A stretch of DNA of 34,003 nucleotides, from contig NZ_SSXE01000103.1 of the NCBI RefSeq assembly GCF_021699195.1, positions 1 to 34,003 on the forward strand. The letters are read 5' to 3'. This document shows, piece after piece, positions 30,772 through 34,003 of the stretch. Both the position numbers and the translations under genes were made by a program. A model generated the notes under the pieces. The model was not told the origin of the DNA. It worked only from the letters and a program-made list of their open reading frames with translations, and did no database searches. Within the stretch, counting starts at the first letter, position 1, and each line of letters begins with the position of its first letter. Source of the stretch: Nonomuraea sp. MG754425. Lineage in GTDB: Bacteria; Actinomycetota; Actinomycetes; Streptosporangiales; Streptosporangiaceae.

Positions 30772-32208
30772 ATGAGCGACGTGGAAACCGGCACCGTCAC
30801 CACCAAGGTGCCCGCGCGGCTGGACCGGCTGCCCTGGTCCCGCTGGCACTGGATGATCGTCATCGGTCTCGGCACGGTCTGGATCCTCGACGGGCTCGAG
30901 GTGACCATCGTCGGCAACCTGTCGGCGCAGCTCGCCAAGCCCGGCAGCGGCCTGGAGATCACGCAGGCGCAGGTCGCGGGCACGGCCGCCGCGCTCTACG
31001 TGGCGGGGGCCTGCTCGGGCGCGTTGTTCTTCGGCTGGCTGACCGACCGGTTCGGCCGGAAGAAGCTGTTCCTCATCACGCTGGTCGTGTACCTGGTGGC
31101 GACGCTGCTGACCGCGTTCTCGTTCAGCGCGTGGTGGTTCTTCCTGTTCAGGTTCGTGACGGGGTTCGGCATCGGCGGCGAGTACGCGGCCATCAACTCC
31201 GCCATCGACGAGCTCATCCCGAGCCGGCACCGGGGGCGCATCGACATCATCATCAACGGCAGTTACTGGCTCGGCGCGGCCGGGGGCGCGCTGCTGACCG
31301 TGCCGCTGCTGAACGACCTGCCGGTCAACATCGGCTGGCGGCTCGCGTTCGGGCTGGGCGTGGTGCTGGGCCTGGCCATCCTCCTCGTCCGCCGGCACGT
31401 GCCGGAGAGCCCGCGCTGGCTGTTCATCCACGGCCGGGACCGCGAGGCCGAGCGGCTCGTGGACGACATCGAGCACCGGATCGGCAAGGACGACCTGACG
31501 GAGCCCAAGCAGTCGATCACCATCCACCAGCGCAAGTCGATCGGGTTCGTCCGGATCGCGCACACGATGGTGGCCCTGTATCCGAAGCGGACGGTCCTGG
31601 GCCTGTCACTCTTCGTCGGGCAGGCGTTCCTCTACAACGCGATCACCTTCGGATACGCGCAGATCCTGTCCACGTTCTACGGGATCGACACGCACACGGG
31701 CTACTACTTCGCGGTCATCGCGGTCGGGAACTTCCTCGGCCCGCTGCTGCTCGGCCACCTCTTCGACACCGTGGGCCGGGTGCCGATGATCTCGGCCACG
31801 TACATCGGCTCGGGGGTGCTGCTGCTGGGCACGGCCTGGCTGTTCGACCAGGGCGTGCTCACCGCGGTCACGCTGACCGCGTGCTGGTCGGCGGTGCTGT
31901 TCGTGGCCTCGGCCGGAGCCAGTTCGGCCTATCTGACCGTGAGCGAGATCTTCCCGATGGAGACGAGGGCGATGGCCATCGCGTTCTTCTTCGCGGTCGG
32001 CACGGCGGCCGGCGGCATCGCGGGTCCGCTCGTGTTCTCCTCGCTGGTGCAGAGCGGGGTGCCGAGGGACACGGCGCTCGCGTTCGGCATCGGCGGCGTC
32101 GTGATGATCGCGGCCGGGCTGGTCGAGGTGTTCCTCGGGGTCAAGGCCGAGCGCCGGGGGCTGGAGGACATCGCGGCGCCGCTGTCCACGGCGGAGGCCG
32201 GCACGTGA
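30772..32208 (+). CDS. MFS transporter, sugar-porter-like
   Basis: 478 aa with about 12 TM helices. The family marks are WMIVIGLGTVWILDGLEVTIVG in TM1, the loop motif GWLTDRFGRKKLF between TM2 and TM3, RFVTGFGIGGEYAAINSAIDELIPSRHRG, the PESPRWLFIHGRDREAE motif after TM6 typical of the sugar-porter/AAHS groups, and FLGPLLLGHLFDTVGRVPM in the second half. Charged residues in TM1 (D40-E43 region) suit proton coupling. Substrate could be a sugar or an organic acid. The ATG at 30772 follows no obvious RBS. An 11-bp direct repeat cccgccgggta (30720-30730, 30748-30758) flanks the promoter region. Confidence 0.92.
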   Translation: MSDVETGTVTTKVPARLDRLPWSRWHWMIVIGLGTVWILDGLEVTIVGNLSAQLAKPGSGLEITQAQVAGTAAALYVAGACSGALFFGWLTDRFGRKKLFLITLVVYLVATLLTAFSFSAWWFFLFRFVTGFGIGGEYAAINSAIDELIPSRHRGRIDIIINGSYWLGAAGGALLTVPLLNDLPVNIGWRLAFGLGVVLGLAILLVRRHVPESPRWLFIHGRDREAERLVDDIEHRIGKDDLTEPKQSITIHQRKSIGFVRIAHTMVALYPKRTVLGLSLFVGQAFLYNAITFGYAQILSTFYGIDTHTGYYFAVIAVGNFLGPLLLGHLFDTVGRVPMISATYIGSGVLLLGTAWLFDQGVLTAVTLTACWSAVLFVASAGASSAYLTVSEIFPMETRAMAIAFFFAVGTAAGGIAGPLVFSSLVQSGVPRDTALAFGIGGVVMIAAGLVEVFLGVKAERRGLEDIAAPLSTAEAGT

Positions 32209-32230
32209 CGTACCCGAGCGCCTGCCGGGA

Positions 32231-32246
32231 TCCTTGACGTCAAGGA
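32231..32246. promoter_or_regulatory. Perfect 16-bp palindrome TCCTTGACGTCAAGGA
   Basis: A completely symmetrical site, 27 bp upstream of the flavoprotein GTG start and overlapping a TTGACG -35-like hexamer. It is an obvious candidate operator; the binding protein is not identifiable here. Confidence 0.55.
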
Positions 32247-32273
32247 GTCGTGACCCCCGGGAGGGTGCATCGC

Positions 32274-32774
32274 GTGAGCGGATCATCGGGAGAGGTGCTC
32301 TACCTCGTCGTCTGCGCCGCGGAGGCGGCGGCGCGGGCCGGCCGGCTCGTCACGCTGGCCCAGGACGCGGGCTGGGTCGTGCAGGTCGTGGCGACGCCGT
32401 CGGCGCTGGACTTCATCGACGTGGCCGGGCTGGAGCAACAGACCGGGCGGCCCGTGCGCAGCCGGTACCGCAAGCCGCACGAGCCGAAGCCGCCCCGGGC
32501 CGACGCCGTGATCGTGGCGCCGGCGACGTACAACACGGTCAACAAGTTCGCCCAGGGGATCGCGGACACGTACGCGCTCGGGGTGCTCGCGGAGGCTCCC
32601 GGGCTGGGCGTCCCCGTGGTGGTGGTGCCGTTCGTGAACGAGGCGCTGGCCGGGCGTACGCCGTTCCGGCGCAGTGTCGAGGACCTGCGTGCCGACGGTG
32701 TGCGGGTCGTGCTCGACCCCGGCGCCGATCCGTGGGCTCGGGCGCTGGCGGAGCTGGGCGTCAGGCCGTGCTGA
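32274..32774 (+). CDS. Flavoprotein (HFCD/CoaC-like)
   Basis: 166 aa of the flavoprotein fold shared by PPC decarboxylase (CoaC), EpiD and DFP. The N-terminal strand VLYLVVCAAEAAARAGRL binds the FMN phosphate, and the motif RADAVIVAPATYNTVNKFAQGIADTYALGVLAEAP matches the P-A-x-x-N-T/K-A-x-G-I-x-D-x-L block. VPVVVVPFVNEAL (PxxN) follows. There is no CoaB domain, and the catalytic His is unclear, so decarboxylase activity is not established. GTG 32274 is chosen because GGGAGGG lies 9 nt upstream; in-frame GTGs at 32250 and 32265 are alternatives. Confidence 0.85.
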   Translation: MSGSSGEVLYLVVCAAEAAARAGRLVTLAQDAGWVVQVVATPSALDFIDVAGLEQQTGRPVRSRYRKPHEPKPPRADAVIVAPATYNTVNKFAQGIADTYALGVLAEAPGLGVPVVVVPFVNEALAGRTPFRRSVEDLRADGVRVVLDPGADPWARALAELGVRPC

Positions 32775-32841
32775 GGCCGGCCCGGCTGCCGTCGTGTGTG
32801 GCTCTGTGCCAGGATGTGCCGACTTCGGATGGAGGAACATC

Positions 32842-33780
32842 GTGGGAATGGCGGAGCGGGTCGACGACGTCGTACGCGCGGGGCGGGCGCCGTACCTGCA
32901 CGGGCTCGTGGTGCTGCGCGGCGGGCGGGTCGTGCTCGAACGGTACGGCGCCGGCCCCGACCACGCGCTGGACGTCCCCCTGGGGCACGTGGACTTCGAC
33001 CGGGACACGTTGCACGACCTCAGGTCCGTGTCCAAGAGCGTGGTGGGTCTCGTGTACGGCATCGCGCTGCGCGAGGGCCTGGTGCCCGAGCCGGGGGCGT
33101 CGCTGACCGGGCAGTTCCCCGAGTACGAGCTGCCCGGCAAGGAGCACCTCACCATCGGGCACGCCCTGACCATGACCCTCGGGATCGAGTGGGACGAGCA
33201 GCTCCCCTACACCGATCCGGCCAACAGCGAGATCGCGATGGAGCTCGCGCCCGACCGGCACCGGTACGTGCTGGAGCGCCCGATCGTCGAGGAGGCGGGC
33301 ACGCGGTGGCACTACTGCGGCGGCGCCACCGCGCTGGTCGGGGAGATCATCGCGCGGGGAGCCGGGCGGTCCCTGGCCGAGTACGCCGCGGCCAGGCTGT
33401 TCGAGCCGCTGGGCATGCCCGCCCACGAGTGGTCCATGGGGGACGACGGCGCGACGCGGGCGGCGTCCGGGCTGCGGCTGCGGCCGATCGACCTGGCCGC
33501 GATCGGGCAGCTCGTCCTCGACGGCGGGCGGGACGTCGTGCCCGGCCGGTGGCTGGCGGAGGTGCTGCGGCCCCGGGTCGTGACCGACAGCGGGGCCGGG
33601 TACGGCTACCAGTGGTATCTCACCGGCGGCGGGCGCGGCTGGGCCGAGGGCGTCGGGAACGGCGGGCAGCGGCTGGTCGTCGCGCCGGACGAGGACCTGG
33701 TCGTGGTGGTGACGGCGGGCGAGTACGACGGCGGGCTCGGCAGCTCGCAGGCCGTGCTGGACGCGGTGCTCGACCAGTAG
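32842..33780 (+). CDS. Serine hydrolase, beta-lactamase/penicillin-binding fold (class C-like)
   Basis: 312 aa. The SxxK motif is RSVSKSVVGL with Ser62 and Lys65, in the position expected for class C beta-lactamase-like esterases. The Tyr motif is HYCGGATALVGEIIARG (Y-C-G rather than Y-x-N), and the C-terminal HTG/KTG box is replaced by GNGGQRLVV. This suggests an esterase or peptidase-like enzyme rather than a classical beta-lactamase. There is no signal peptide, so it is probably cytoplasmic. The GTG at 32842 has GGAGG 6 nt upstream; ATG 32848 is an alternative. It follows the flavoprotein gene by 67 bp. Confidence 0.85.
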   Translation: MGMAERVDDVVRAGRAPYLHGLVVLRGGRVVLERYGAGPDHALDVPLGHVDFDRDTLHDLRSVSKSVVGLVYGIALREGLVPEPGASLTGQFPEYELPGKEHLTIGHALTMTLGIEWDEQLPYTDPANSEIAMELAPDRHRYVLERPIVEEAGTRWHYCGGATALVGEIIARGAGRSLAEYAAARLFEPLGMPAHEWSMGDDGATRAASGLRLRPIDLAAIGQLVLDGGRDVVPGRWLAEVLRPRVVTDSGAGYGYQWYLTGGGRGWAEGVGNGGQRLVVAPDEDLVVVVTAGEYDGGLGSSQAVLDAVLDQ

Positions 33781-33793
33781 CGCCGTTCGTGGC

Positions 33794-34003
33794 GCGCGGA
33801 CCGGCTTGCGGCGCGGACCGGCTCGCGGCGCGGGCCGGCTTGCGGCGCGGGCCGGCCTTGAGCGGACCGCGTAGCGGCCTTGAGCGGACCCGGGGCCGGT
33901 CGGGGCCGCGCTCGCGGTGCCGGGGCTGTGGCCGGTCGGGGCGTGGTTCGTGGCGTCGGGGCTGTGGCCGGTCGGGGGCTGTTCGTGGTGTCAGGGTTGC
34001 GGG
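33794..34003. repeat. GC-rich degenerate tandem repeats
   Basis: Three 17-bp units like gcgcggaccggcttgcg (33794-33810, 33811-33827, 33828-33844), plus a truncated fourth, are followed by ccttgagcggacc twice (33856-33868, 33878-33890; 22-bp period) and by the identical 21-bp element cggggctgtggccggtcgggg at 33921-33941 and 33957-33977 (36-bp period). The region reaches the window edge. A minus-strand frame reads Pro/Thr/Arg/Ala-rich, so it could be a low-complexity tail of a gene coming from the right; this is unproven. Confidence 0.7.

Overview
The window is about 34 kb of very GC-rich DNA. Gene starts are often GTG, several genes look leaderless, and the left end carries the order dnaX - ybaB - recR - DUF5063 gene - aspartokinase - asd. 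Together with SARP/NB-ARC, SURF1, LLM/F420-type and SCO5389-like genes, this points to a chromosomal segment of a filamentous actinomycete. Streptosporangiales (Nonomuraea/Streptosporangium-like) is my best guess; this is inference from gene content and order, not a database match. No rRNA, tRNA, CRISPR array, insertion sequence, phage module or integrase was seen.

Left part (1-6245): core genes. The dnaX 3' end is separated from ybaB-recR-DUF5063 by an antisense GAF/winged-helix regulator and a 425-bp intergenic region with strong inverted repeats. The lysC(ask)-asd pair follows. It contains an in-frame internal start for a separate aspartokinase beta subunit and ends in a clear 17-bp-stem terminator.

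Middle (6260-18399): an exported M15-like peptidase (minus). Next comes a plus-strand run of TetR regulator, LLM oxidoreductase, amidase and YkvA-like protein. Convergent to it are a minus-strand amidohydrolase and an operon-like HxlR regulator - SURF1 - tyrosine phosphatase set. Then come GNAT, TetR and a 2-hydroxyacid dehydrogenase whose catalytic His is replaced by Arg. A small Cys-rich protein and a two-part class I methyltransferase follow, transcribed divergently from a palindromic site.

Right part (18673-34003): a 1003-aa SARP-NB-ARC-TPR regulator; a RimJ/L-type acetyltransferase with a classical terminator; a divergent aminotransferase/LysR pair; rnhB outside its usual rplS-lepB setting; a second LLM oxidoreductase; an SCO5389-like small protein; a CooC/MinD-type P-loop ATPase preceded by a Zur-box-like site; a four-TM LCP (LytR-CpsA-Psr) protein; a membrane-anchored methyltransferase; an MFS transporter; a flavoprotein; and a beta-lactamase-fold serine hydrolase. 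The right edge is degenerate GC-rich tandem repeats.

I did not find a clear multi-gene undescribed system. The best leads are the Zur-like site before the P-loop ATPase, the Cys-rich protein/methyltransferase divergon, the atypical dehydrogenase next to a TetR gene whose start codon sits inside a 22-bp palindrome, and several hairpins that overlap or abut ribosome binding sites.
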